A program made the position numbers and the translations under genes. This document shows positions 8,093 through 14,991 of a stretch of DNA of 34,080 bases, piece after piece; within the stretch, counting starts at the first letter, position 1, and every line of letters starts with the position of its first letter. Below the pieces are notes generated by a model that was not told the origin of the DNA, did no database searches, and was given only the letters and a program-made list of their open reading frames with translations. Source of the DNA: DASWJQ01 sp964517315 (GTDB taxonomy: Bacteria > Chloroflexota > Anaerolineae > Anaerolineales > E44-bin32); assembly GCA_964517315.1 (NCBI GenBank), contig CAZFCJ010000030.1:1-34080 (forward strand), read 5' to 3'.

Positions 8093-8872
8093 ATGCCGCT
8101 CAAAGTAAGCACCAGGGGGAACAAGAAGCTGGGACGGCTGCTGAAGTTTGTTAACGGCGATGCTGAGCTCAACCGAATGTGGGAGATGGCCAACGTGAAC
8201 GCCATGGATCGGTCGGGGATCAGCGATCACGGCAAGGTTCACATCCAAATCGTGGCCAACGCCTGTGTGCGGATCCTGCGCTTGCTGGTGGACGCTGGCG
8301 TTGAGCCCAGCCTGGTGGCCGATCACGGCCTGACCAACGAAGACGCTGAGGTTGCGGTGGTGCTTGCCGCGTGTCTGCATGACATCGGCATTTCCATTCA
8401 GCGCCAGGATCACGAAACCTACAGCCTTATCCTCGGCTATCCAAAGGCAAGAGCGTTTCTTGCGCCGCTCTATGGGGAACCGGACCTGACCACCATGACC
8501 TCGGAGGTGCTTCACGCCGTGATCGCTCACCGCTGGGACGAACACTGCCTCACCCTCGAGGCTGGTGCGCTGAAGGTGGCCGACGCCCTCGACATGACCG
8601 AGGGGCGTTCTCGGATCCCCTTTGAGGCCGGCAAGGTGAACATCCATGCGGTGTCGGCCATGGCGGTGTCCGAGGTGAAAATTGAACCCGGCGAGGAGCG
8701 GCCGGTGCGGGTGGATATTAAGATGAACAACTCCTCGGGGATCTTTCAGGTGGATGAGTTGCTGAAGCGGAAGCTGATGAACTCGACGCTCGCCGACTAT
8801 GTGGAGGTCTCGGCCCATATCGAGGGCGACGAGGAGCGCGAGCGCAGCCTGGTTGAGGTGTACCGCCTGTGA
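8093..8872 (+). CDS. HD-domain metal-dependent phosphohydrolase
   Basis: 259 residues. The ATG at 8093 has an ideal AGGAGGG at 8081-8087, so the longer frame starting at 7994 is rejected. HD-superfamily residues are visible: His46/His50 in 'SDHGKVHIQIV', the His96-Asp97 doublet in 'AACLHDIGI', His107 in 'RQDHETY', and a late Asp in 'LKVADALDM'. The C-terminal ~80 residues look like a small alpha/beta domain of unknown role. Such enzymes usually hydrolyse phosphate mono- or diesters of nucleotides, and the substrate here is unknown. It is the first gene of a same-strand cluster with two predicted small-molecule kinases, so it may act on a metabolite they phosphorylate. Confidence 0.85.
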   Translation: MPLKVSTRGNKKLGRLLKFVNGDAELNRMWEMANVNAMDRSGISDHGKVHIQIVANACVRILRLLVDAGVEPSLVADHGLTNEDAEVAVVLAACLHDIGISIQRQDHETYSLILGYPKARAFLAPLYGEPDLTTMTSEVLHAVIAHRWDEHCLTLEAGALKVADALDMTEGRSRIPFEAGKVNIHAVSAMAVSEVKIEPGEERPVRVDIKMNNSSGIFQVDELLKRKLMNSTLADYVEVSAHIEGDEERERSLVEVYRL

Positions 8873-8930
8873 CCGGAATGACTTTGGTTGTCGGACCGCT
8901 TGGCGAACCTATGATGTGGCGGACCCCGCC

Positions 8931-10019
8931 ATGAAACTCGAGCAGCTGGTGGCGTATCTGACGGAAATCAGCGGTGAGCCGGTTGAAGTCGAAGGGACCC
9001 GCGAAATGGGGGCCGAGGCGGAGGGTTCCAAGGCGCTGAAGGCTTTTGGGTACGGTCGGCCGCTGCTGGTGGAGTATCGGGTGGGCTCAGAAACTCGACG
9101 TGTTGTTCTCCACCGTGCGCGCGAGAATTCGTTTGGACGAGAGCTGCCTGCCGACAGGGCCGCAGCGATGTGGCAAGATCGGGACACCTTCAACCGGTTG
9201 CCCCGCCACGCCCGGGCGTTTGATATGGGCGTCCGCTATCAGGATGGCTCACTGGGTTCCATAGACGACGCCGAGGAGCTGGTGCTGGTCACGTCCTATG
9301 AACCGGGAGAGCTGTATGCGCAGGACTTGGTCCGCCTGCGAAACGGTGGGGAGCTAACTCCACAGGACTCGAAAAGGGCCCGGAGTTTGGCCTCCTACCT
9401 GGCGGAGATCCACAGCGAGCGCGGAGAATCTCGACGGCTGTGGCGACGGAGGCTGCGCGATCTGGTCGGGCACGGCGAAGGCATCATGGGCCAGACGGAG
9501 AGCTACCCGGAAGACGTGGATTATATTGACCCTGCAGGCCTGCGGCGGTTCGAAGAGGAAGCCAACCGCTGGCGTTGGCGCCTGATGGGCCGCCATGACC
9601 GGCTGCGGCAGGTCCATGGGGACTTTCATCCGTTCAACGTCGTATTCCGTGAGGGTGAAGATTTCTCTGTTCTCGATCGCAGCAGGGGGCCCTATGGCGA
9701 TCCGGCCGATGACGTGGCGTCGATGTCGATCAATTACCTGTTCTTCGCGCTCCAGCGCGGCCCACGGCTGGAGGGCTCATTCGCCGAGCTGCATGATCTC
9801 TTTTGGGAGACATACCTCGAACGTACCGGCGATGAGGAGCTTGTCCAGGTGATCCAGCCCTGGCTTGCGTGGCGCTCGCTGGTCCTGGCCAGCCCGGTTT
9901 GGTATGCGACTCTCGGTACGGAGATTCGCGTCCGGCTGCTGCGATTTGGTATGGAAGCCCTCCAATCTGAGCGCTACGACTTCAAGAATCCGAATCGATA
10001 CGTGGAAAGCTCGGCGTGA
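8931..10019 (+). CDS. Aminoglycoside-phosphotransferase-fold kinase
   Basis: 362 residues from the ATG at 8931, a start with a weak ribosome site. The catalytic loop 'QVHGDFHPFNVVF' (HxDxxxxN) lies near residue 230. It is followed by 'LDRSRGPYGDPADDVASM', which carries the metal-binding Asp and the GDPxxD typical of APH/choline-kinase enzymes. The N-lobe 'RRVVLHRAREN' is less typical than the usual V-x-K. It overlaps the next gene, a P-loop kinase, by four bases (GTGA). APH-type and P-loop kinase domains are known to occur fused (COG2187/COG0645-like), and this pair may be a split form. The substrate is unknown, and antibiotic resistance cannot be inferred from fold alone. Confidence 0.8.
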   Translation: MKLEQLVAYLTEISGEPVEVEGTREMGAEAEGSKALKAFGYGRPLLVEYRVGSETRRVVLHRARENSFGRELPADRAAAMWQDRDTFNRLPRHARAFDMGVRYQDGSLGSIDDAEELVLVTSYEPGELYAQDLVRLRNGGELTPQDSKRARSLASYLAEIHSERGESRRLWRRRLRDLVGHGEGIMGQTESYPEDVDYIDPAGLRRFEEEANRWRWRLMGRHDRLRQVHGDFHPFNVVFREGEDFSVLDRSRGPYGDPADDVASMSINYLFFALQRGPRLEGSFAELHDLFWETYLERTGDEELVQVIQPWLAWRSLVLASPVWYATLGTEIRVRLLRFGMEALQSERYDFKNPNRYVESSA

Positions 10020-10561
10020 AAGCGGTCGGCTTCGTGCTGTTCTTCACCGGGCTGCCCGCCTCAGGGAAGACGAGCCTGGCGCGGGCGCTCGCCGCGCTGC
10101 TCGCCGAGCGTGGAGCGCAGGTCCATATCTTGGATTCGGATGAGCTGCGGCCGCTTCTCACGCCCGAGCCGAAGTATTCGCCGGAAGAACGCCGGTGGTT
10201 CTATGAGGTCATGGGATTTCTGGCGGGGATGCTGAGCGAGCACGGCGTCAACGTGCTTATCGCGGCCAGCGCGCCGCGCAGGGAGCACAGGCAGTCAACC
10301 GAGCGGCGGGTTGGGCGCTTCGGAGAGGTCTTCGTCGATTGCCCCGAGGAAATTTGCCGGGCGCGCGACCCCAAAGGGTTGTGGAAGCGTTCCGACGCGG
10401 GGGAAATCACAAATCTCCCCGGCGCGGGGGCGCCATATCAAGCGCCGCGAACCCCGCTCGTCCGGGTGGATACGGGCCGCCTTGACCCGCAGCGGGCGGC
10501 CTTGGAGGTGCTGCAGGCGCTCGAGGCCAAAGGGTGGCTGCCCGTGGCCGAAGTGGACTGA
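10016..10561 (+). CDS. Adenylylsulfate-kinase-like P-loop kinase
   Basis: 181 residues. Walker A is 'FFTGLPASGKTSLA' (Gly12-Thr19). Like CysC it has 'ILDSDELRPLL' after the P-loop, 'VNVLIAASAPRREHR' in the core, and 'DCPEEICRARDPKGLWKR' corresponding to the CysC 'RDPKGLY' signature. 'APYQAPRTP' then matches the 'PYE.P..PE' loop. Authentic CysC phosphorylates adenylylsulfate to PAPS. No CysN/CysD or sulfate genes are near, and the neighbour is an APH-type kinase, so a different acceptor is possible. The GTG start is coupled to the preceding stop. Confidence 0.8.
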   Translation: MKAVGFVLFFTGLPASGKTSLARALAALLAERGAQVHILDSDELRPLLTPEPKYSPEERRWFYEVMGFLAGMLSEHGVNVLIAASAPRREHRQSTERRVGRFGEVFVDCPEEICRARDPKGLWKRSDAGEITNLPGAGAPYQAPRTPLVRVDTGRLDPQRAALEVLQALEAKGWLPVAEVD

Positions 10562-10751
10562 ACCAGCCCATCGGTGCCGGCCCGGCCCTGCCAGCCGCTG
10601 GCCGGGAGGGGCCGGAGTGGACAGCTGACGCCCAGGACGCACCAGGAGGGCCCGCCGCGCAGGTCGTGTGGGCTGAACTTACGGCCTGAATTTGGCCGGA
10701 GCGGGTGCGTTATCATTTGGCTTGGCCTCGGTGGAGCCCGATGGGTCCTTA
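10562..10751 (+). other. Intergenic spacer before the orphan TPR gene
   Basis: 190 bases with a GC-rich hairpin (CCGGCCC 10577-10583 against GGGCCGG 10609-10615) and no T-tract. The TPR frame is open back to a TGA at 10674-10676, with possible TTG (10692) and GTG (10728) starts. No remnant of a cyclase or ATPase 'head' is detectable. Confidence 0.5.
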
Positions 10752-12551
10752 ATGGAACCTCTTCCTTCCAGTCTATCGACATTGCGCGAATCGGGTTTGA
10801 TCCGCCCGACAGCAGGTCCGGGTCGCCGCGAGTATGCCATCCGTCACTCATTGCTAAGGGATACGGCCTACCGCTCCATGCTTCGCAGCGAGCGCAAAGC
10901 CATTCATCTCGTCGTTGGCGACGTCCTCCGGCGCCACTTCCCAGAACGGGAGATCGCACCGGTCCTGGCGCAGCATTACGAGACCGCTGAGCAGTCAAAG
11001 CTGGCATTCAAATACCACCTCATGGCCGCTGACGCGTCCTACGATCAATACGCCAACTTTGAGGCCGTCGATCATTACGAACGCGCCTTCCAACACATGA
11101 ATCCAAAGGAGATGGACCGCGATGAACTGATCCGCGTCCATCGCTATTACGGGCGCGCGATGGAGCTGGTCGGCGAATTCGACCGGGCCATCGTGGTCTT
11201 GGAGAGTCTGACCGAATTGGCCGATGTCCGAGGCGACTCCGGGATGAAGATGATCGCCATGATTGGCCAGGCCCGTCTGATGGCCACCATCACGCCGATC
11301 CATGATCCTGAAACCGCGCGGCCTCTGGCTGAGGGGGCGCTGCGTCTGGCGAGGGAGCAGGGTCATCTGGCTGGTGAAGTGCGGGCGCTCTGGGTTCTTT
11401 TACTCTGCGAACTCTATAGCGACGTGAACTTCGACAAGGCCGAACGCCGCGGCTTGGAGGCCCTGGAGAAGGCGCGCCAGCTGGGGGAGGATCGACCCCT
11501 GGCGTTGGTTATCACGGACCTCGCCCGCCTCTACATGACCCGTGGTGAGCCGCAGAGGGCCCTGAACATTGTCGACGAGGCTTATGAACTGTGGAAGCGA
11601 GATGGCAACCTGGTGATGCTCGTCGATATCAGCACCCTTATTGGGTCGGTATCCCTCATCGCTGGACACTTGGAGAGGTCACGACAGGCCATCGAGGAAG
11701 CGTTGGAGATCAGTCTGGAGATTGAGAATCCTTGGGGAGCGGCTGTGGCCATGGGGAATGCCAGCATGACCGATCATATGCAGGGACGAACGGGGGACGC
11801 TCTCTCCCGACTTGATCGCGCTGAGAGGATGGGGGAGGAGGCGGATGTCCGCGCCGCCAGGCAGCTCGCCGTTTTCTACAGGTCCTGGATTTTTCCGCAT
11901 CTGGGCGCCGTGGAAGACGGAATTCGATTCTGTCGCTCGGTAGTTGACGGGGAGGGCGATCTGGCCTCAGGGCACCGAGCGCTCATTCTGGGCAACTGGG
12001 CTCGACTGGAGATCCAGCGCGGGGAGTTGGAAAAGGCCGAAGAATTGCTGGGACGGGCGCGCGCGTTACAACGCCGGTCAGAGAACATCGGTTGGCTTTT
12101 CAACCCCCTGCCGTTGGCCGAAATCGAATGGGCGAGCGCGGCCGGGGAACACCGGCAGGCCTTGGAAAAATCCAGGGAACTGATCGCGGACATGGAGTCA
12201 CGAGGCTCCCGCGTCTTCCTCCCTCAGCTCCTATGCCATGCCGCCTCGGCGCTGATCGGGCTGAGCCGGGAAGAGGAAGCGCTGCAGGCTCTCGACCGCG
12301 CTCGGGACCTGGCTGAAAGCATGAACCTGCGACGGGATGTGTGGCGAATTCTTGTGGAGACCGCAAGAGCCGAAGAGCGCCTCGGCCGATCAGAGGGAGC
12401 CGTCCGAACCCGTCGGTGGGCCCGAACGGAGATCGAGGATTTGCTCTCACAGATCGGAGACCCGGCCTTGAGGCAAAGTTTCCAGGAGCGTCCATTGGTG
12501 GCGGAGACCCTCCGGGTCGATCACGGCAACAGCCGGCCGGACTCCGGATAA
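10752..12551 (+). CDS. Orphan TPR 'tail' protein (C-terminal half of a cyclase/AAA/TPR regulator)
   Basis: 599 residues from the ATG at 10752. I chose this start because it places 14 residues before 'GLIR', as in the tails at 24211 and 26083; a TTG at 10692 is possible. It opens with 'STLRESGLIRP' and 'REYAIRHSLLRDTAYRSMLR', the end of the winged-helix region that follows the AAA domain in full-length cyclase-ATPase-TPR proteins. About 500 residues of TPR-like helical repeats follow (e.g. 'AFKYHLMAADASYDQYANFE', 'GELEKAEELLGRARAL'). The end motif 'WRILVETARAEERLG...RQSF' is shared with the three tails at 22-28 kb. There is no ATPase or cyclase domain and no head gene adjacent, so it would need a head protein in trans. 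It ends at a strong terminator. Confidence 0.8.
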   Translation: MEPLPSSLSTLRESGLIRPTAGPGRREYAIRHSLLRDTAYRSMLRSERKAIHLVVGDVLRRHFPEREIAPVLAQHYETAEQSKLAFKYHLMAADASYDQYANFEAVDHYERAFQHMNPKEMDRDELIRVHRYYGRAMELVGEFDRAIVVLESLTELADVRGDSGMKMIAMIGQARLMATITPIHDPETARPLAEGALRLAREQGHLAGEVRALWVLLLCELYSDVNFDKAERRGLEALEKARQLGEDRPLALVITDLARLYMTRGEPQRALNIVDEAYELWKRDGNLVMLVDISTLIGSVSLIAGHLERSRQAIEEALEISLEIENPWGAAVAMGNASMTDHMQGRTGDALSRLDRAERMGEEADVRAARQLAVFYRSWIFPHLGAVEDGIRFCRSVVDGEGDLASGHRALILGNWARLEIQRGELEKAEELLGRARALQRRSENIGWLFNPLPLAEIEWASAAGEHRQALEKSRELIADMESRGSRVFLPQLLCHAASALIGLSREEEALQALDRARDLAESMNLRRDVWRILVETARAEERLGRSEGAVRTRRWARTEIEDLLSQIGDPALRQSFQERPLVAETLRVDHGNSRPDSG

Positions 12552-12589
12552 CTGGAAGCTCTACCGTCGGACAGACAAGCCCAAAAGGA

Positions 12590-12615
12590 AAAGAGCCCGC
12601 ATTTGCGGGCTCTTT
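12590..12615. terminator. Intrinsic terminator, probably bidirectional
   Basis: An 11-bp perfect stem (AAAGAGCCCGC 12590-12600 with GCGGGCTCTTT 12605-12615) and an ATTT loop. It lies between the convergent TPR gene and the minus-strand exported protein. A-rich and T-rich flanks allow termination in both directions. Confidence 0.85.
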
Positions 12616-12639
12616 CTGGGTTCGGTACCCCGAGGGCGA

Positions 12640-13461
12640 TCAGCGGCTGGGCGGTCCAGCCCATTCCGGCGGGCCGGCCCACGGAGGAGCGCCCGAGTCT
12701 TCAGGCGGCCCGGCGTCCTCGGGCGGGCCAGCATCCTCTGGTGGTCCCGCATCTTCGGGTGGACCGGCGTCTTCGGGTGGACCGGCGTCTTCGGGTCGCC
12801 CCGCGTCCTCGGGGGGCCCAGCGTCCTCCGGACGCCCGATCAGGTCCAGGTCCTGCCAGATCTGGCCCCAGCCCTCACCGCCGGCGCGGCGGTTCAACAG
12901 GTCATCGGCGGATTCGCCGGTCATCTCCGCGGAGTGCAAGGCGAGCATGATCTGCCCGAAGCCGAAGTTGCCCTCGCAGAACCAGGCCATCACATCCTCA
13001 TAGGATTGGCCGAAGGTCTCGGCGATTCCTTCGCCGACGGGATGAGGTTGATCGAGATTGGCGCAGAAGAAATTCTCCCCTTCGCCATCCTCTTCTTCCT
13101 CACCGTTTTCTTCCTCATCGTCGGCGTCCTCGACCTTGATCTTTGTGGCGACGACGTCGCCGTCTTCGTTGAGGGTGCCTTCGACTTCAACCGTGTCGTC
13201 GATGGCAACCGAGCTGAAGTCGAAGCCCTCCGGGGCGAGGACCGTAAAGCTTTCGACTTCACCATCATCGGGCTCAACCTCCAGCGTGCCGCCCGCCTCG
13301 TCGAGGTCGGTCACGATCCCAGTGAATTCAACCTCCTCCGGATCTTCGTCTTGGAGGAGAGGGGCCGCGAAGGCGGCGCCGCTGCTCAGGCCCAAACCCG
13401 AGAGGGCAACGGCCAGGACCATAGTAAGGCCGATTCCGACCTTCCAGTAGCTCTTACTCAT
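12640..13461 (-). CDS. Exported protein: DUF5666-like domain, acidic linker, 'HP-WFC' domain, PPEDAG repeats
   Basis: 273 residues with a strong GGAGG site before the ATG. Residues 1-32 are a Sec signal peptide ending 'AFA-A'. Residues ~43-113 form a small beta-domain of DUF5666 type ('EFTGIVTDLDEAGGTLEVE'). Residues 113-130 are almost all Asp/Glu. Residues 131-208 are a helical domain with 'CANLDQPHPVGEGIAETFG', 'DVMAWFCEG' and 'FGQIMLALHSAE', carrying Cys133 and Cys162. This domain recurs in the next two genes. The C-terminus (210-273) is a hexapeptide repeat, PPEDAG. Domains like the helical one are, to my recollection, common in Chloroflexota exported proteins. Function unknown; a surface or envelope role is likely. 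Confidence 0.8.
   Translation of the reverse strand: MSKSYWKVGIGLTMVLAVALSGLGLSSGAAFAAPLLQDEDPEEVEFTGIVTDLDEAGGTLEVEPDDGEVESFTVLAPEGFDFSSVAIDDTVEVEGTLNEDGDVVATKIKVEDADDEEENGEEEEDGEGENFFCANLDQPHPVGEGIAETFGQSYEDVMAWFCEGNFGFGQIMLALHSAEMTGESADDLLNRRAGGEGWGQIWQDLDLIGRPEDAGPPEDAGRPEDAGPPEDAGPPEDAGPPEDAGPPEDAGPPEDSGAPPWAGPPEWAGPPSR
12691..12834 (-). repeat. 18-bp tandem repeat encoding (P/R)PEDAG, eight units
   Basis: Eight in-frame 18-base units encode residues 210-257 of the exported protein. Two looser units (APPWAG, PPEWAG) follow to about 12655. Units differ mainly at third codon positions and at Pro/Arg, so copy number has probably been stable for some time, although slippage is possible. Confidence 0.85.
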
Positions 13462-13554
13462 GTTTCCCTCCTCTTTGCTTTGGTGAAATTCTTCATTCGT
13501 GGGGTCGACTTCTCAAATGATTGCCTGGGATACGAGTGATCCGCTCATCGATCT

Positions 13555-13935
13555 TCAGTGTGTTGCTTCGGGTTCCATGGGCTCGGTCAGCCCGGTCTCA
13601 ACCCACAGTTGCTCCCAACCGATCTTCTCAGCGCGTGCCAGCAGGTCTTCGACCGGGATATCGGTGAGCTTTCGGGTCTCCAACGCCAGCAAGATGTCGT
13701 CGAAATTCGAGCCTCCACAGAACCATTCGACGACCTGCTCATAAGAGACCTCGTACTTGGCCGCGATGTTCTGGGCGACCGGATGGGGGTTCGTCTCCAC
13801 GCAGATCGTCGCCTTCACCCGGGCGGACGACCCCCTTTCACCCTCCCGCTGGTTGGCGGCGATGCTGGAAGTGCAGGCTCCCAGCAGTGCCCATAACCCC
13901 GCGAGCAGCAGTAACTTGGTGTGCATAGAGTTCAT
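13555..13935 (-). CDS. Small lipoprotein with 'HP-WFC' domain
   Basis: 126 residues from the ATG at 13935; a second ATG at 13926 would also work, and upstream codons in the frame overlap the promoter. Residues 1-21, 'MNSMHTKLLLLAGLWALLGA' then Cys, form a lipoprotein signal with lipobox L-G-A-C. After a charged linker, residues ~45-115 repeat the domain of the neighbouring exported protein: Cys45, 'NPHPVAQNIAAKYEVSYEQV', 'WFCGG' (Cys73), 'ILLALETRKL', 'VEDLLARA', 'WEQLW'. The two cysteines are 28 residues apart, against 29 in the larger paralogue, and may form a disulfide. Function unknown. Driven by the ECF-type promoter at 13968-13995. Confidence 0.75.
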   Translation of the reverse strand: MNSMHTKLLLLAGLWALLGACTSSIAANQREGERGSSARVKATICVETNPHPVAQNIAAKYEVSYEQVVEWFCGGSNFDDILLALETRKLTDIPVEDLLARAEKIGWEQLWVETGLTEPMEPEATH

Positions 13936-13967
13936 GCCGGGCTGTCTTCCCAAGGTCTCTACCCGAT

Positions 13968-13995
13968 ACAACGAGCAGAGGTGGCTTCCGTTACA
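13968..13995 (-). promoter_or_regulatory. ECF-sigma-type promoter of the small lipoprotein gene
   Basis: Minus strand: TGTAACGG (-35; TGTAAC 13995-13990), 16 bases, CGTTGT (-10; 13973-13968), about 33 bases before the ATG. The pair and spacing repeat at 14617-14644 and approximately at 4958-4985. Confidence 0.55.
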
Positions 13996-14245
13996 GCAAA
14001 AAGCACACCTCTTCGGCCGGTCACAAGGGCCTCTGAGCCGTGTGAACGTCGCACTGGACAATATTGCTGGTGGGAGGTTTTGTCTGGGCTGCTGGGAAGA
14101 AGGTGGGCGTGTCTGAGCGGCTGGCAGCGTCGGGCGATCGATTTCAAGTTATAGACGGAATCTCCGATATCCGTCCCGGAGGCTGGGTCCCACGGTGGAT
14201 TCATGGACCTCGGGTATGTCTATCGGGCCGCCAGGTTAACGCGGG

Positions 14246-14581
14246 TCAGACGGCGTTCGGACCGGCGGGTCGGGTCTCCTCCCAGAGCTGTTCCCAACTG
14301 ACTTCGGCCGACCGTTCAAGCAGATCCTCGACCGAGAGTTCGCTCAGCCTGCCGGTCTCAAGCGCTAGCAGAATGTCTTCGAAACTTGAGCCTGAGGAAA
14401 ACCACTCCATCACCTGATCGTAGGCGACCTCGTAAGCCGCCGCGATGTTTCTCGCGATCGGATGCCGGTGGGTTTGATTGAATCCGGCGCCCTCGTTATG
14501 TCCCGCCGGCGCGGTTGGATCGGTAGCGTAGTGCGTCCTCAACGCCTCCAGGAGCACTGAGAGGAGCGGTACTTGAAACAT
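14246..14581 (-). CDS. Cysteine-less paralogue of the 'HP-WFC' domain protein
   Basis: 111 residues from the ATG at 14581, which has GAGGGG six bases upstream. The frame is open further but overlaps the promoter. The domain is clear: 'HRHPIARNIAAAYEVAYDQV', 'MEWFSSGSSFEDILLALETG', 'LSVEDLLERS', 'WEQLW'. It is closest to the lipoprotein at 13555. Both domain cysteines are gone (WFS instead of WFC, and no Cys before HP). The N-terminus, 'MFQVPLLSVLLEALRTHY', is only mildly hydrophobic, with no lipobox. The protein may be cytoplasmic or poorly exported, which fits loss of a disulfide. It could also be a copy on the way to decay. Function unknown. Confidence 0.65.
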   Translation of the reverse strand: MFQVPLLSVLLEALRTHYATDPTAPAGHNEGAGFNQTHRHPIARNIAAAYEVAYDQVMEWFSSGSSFEDILLALETGRLSELSVEDLLERSAEVSWEQLWEETRPAGPNAV

Positions 14582-14616
14582 ACGAAGCCCCTCGCCTTCC
14601 GGTGTCTTCAATTCGT

Positions 14617-14644
14617 ATAACGAAAGAACGCTGGTCCCGTTACA
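14617..14644 (-). promoter_or_regulatory. ECF-sigma-type promoter of the cysteine-less paralogue
   Basis: Minus strand: TGTAACGGG (-35; TGTAAC 14644-14639), 16 bases, CGTTAT (-10; 14622-14617), about 36 bases before the ATG. Same spacing and hexamers as the promoter at 13968-13995, although the spacer sequences differ. Confidence 0.55.
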
Positions 14645-14991
14645 GGCAAACTCGCCATCCTTGCCGTCGTATCGGTTCCGGGTGCGCGGGTCGGCACGGG
14701 AAATACTCGTTCGAACGGGAAGGGTGAACACGGCCCAGGCGATGGGGTCGGCGGATTCGAGGCCGTCGGGCGGCTAGCCTGCGGTGGAAAAGGTCGTGCA
14801 GCGAAGCGCGGAAAGAACTGCAGTTACCGTGGAAGAAGGGCGCGGATGCGTTCCGATCGTGCTGCGTTTGTCCTCGGTTCGAGGGGCCGCTGGTCGGATA
14901 AAGAGCCTCGATGCCTTGGCCGGTGGCACCCGGGCCCAAGAGTTGGGCGGACGCCCCGCATTTTGGCCGGCTGTATGCAGAGCTTCCGGGG
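14645..14991. other. Intergenic region without a recognised gene
   Basis: 347 bases between the third paralogue's promoter and the end of the receiver/reductase fusion. I see no RNA gene and no T-tracted terminator. Open frames here lack family resemblance and ribosome sites. Confidence 0.4.

Noticed and set aside
8931..10019. Antibiotic-resistance gene, from the APH fold
   Set aside because: The fold is shared by many small-molecule kinases; the neighbours are metabolic-type enzymes and nothing points to drug substrates.
12691..12834. CRISPR array suspected from regular repeats
   Set aside because: Units are 18 bp, contiguous, in frame and without spacers: a coding repeat.
12341..13003. 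220-codon plus-strand frame with Gly/Ser/Pro repeats
   Set aside because: The repeats are the complement of the PPEDAG array, and the frame runs through a strong terminator.
12934..13539. 201-codon plus-strand frame opposite the exported repeat protein
   Set aside because: The minus-strand gene has a signal peptide, strong ribosome site and a domain shared with neighbours, so the plus frame is a shadow.
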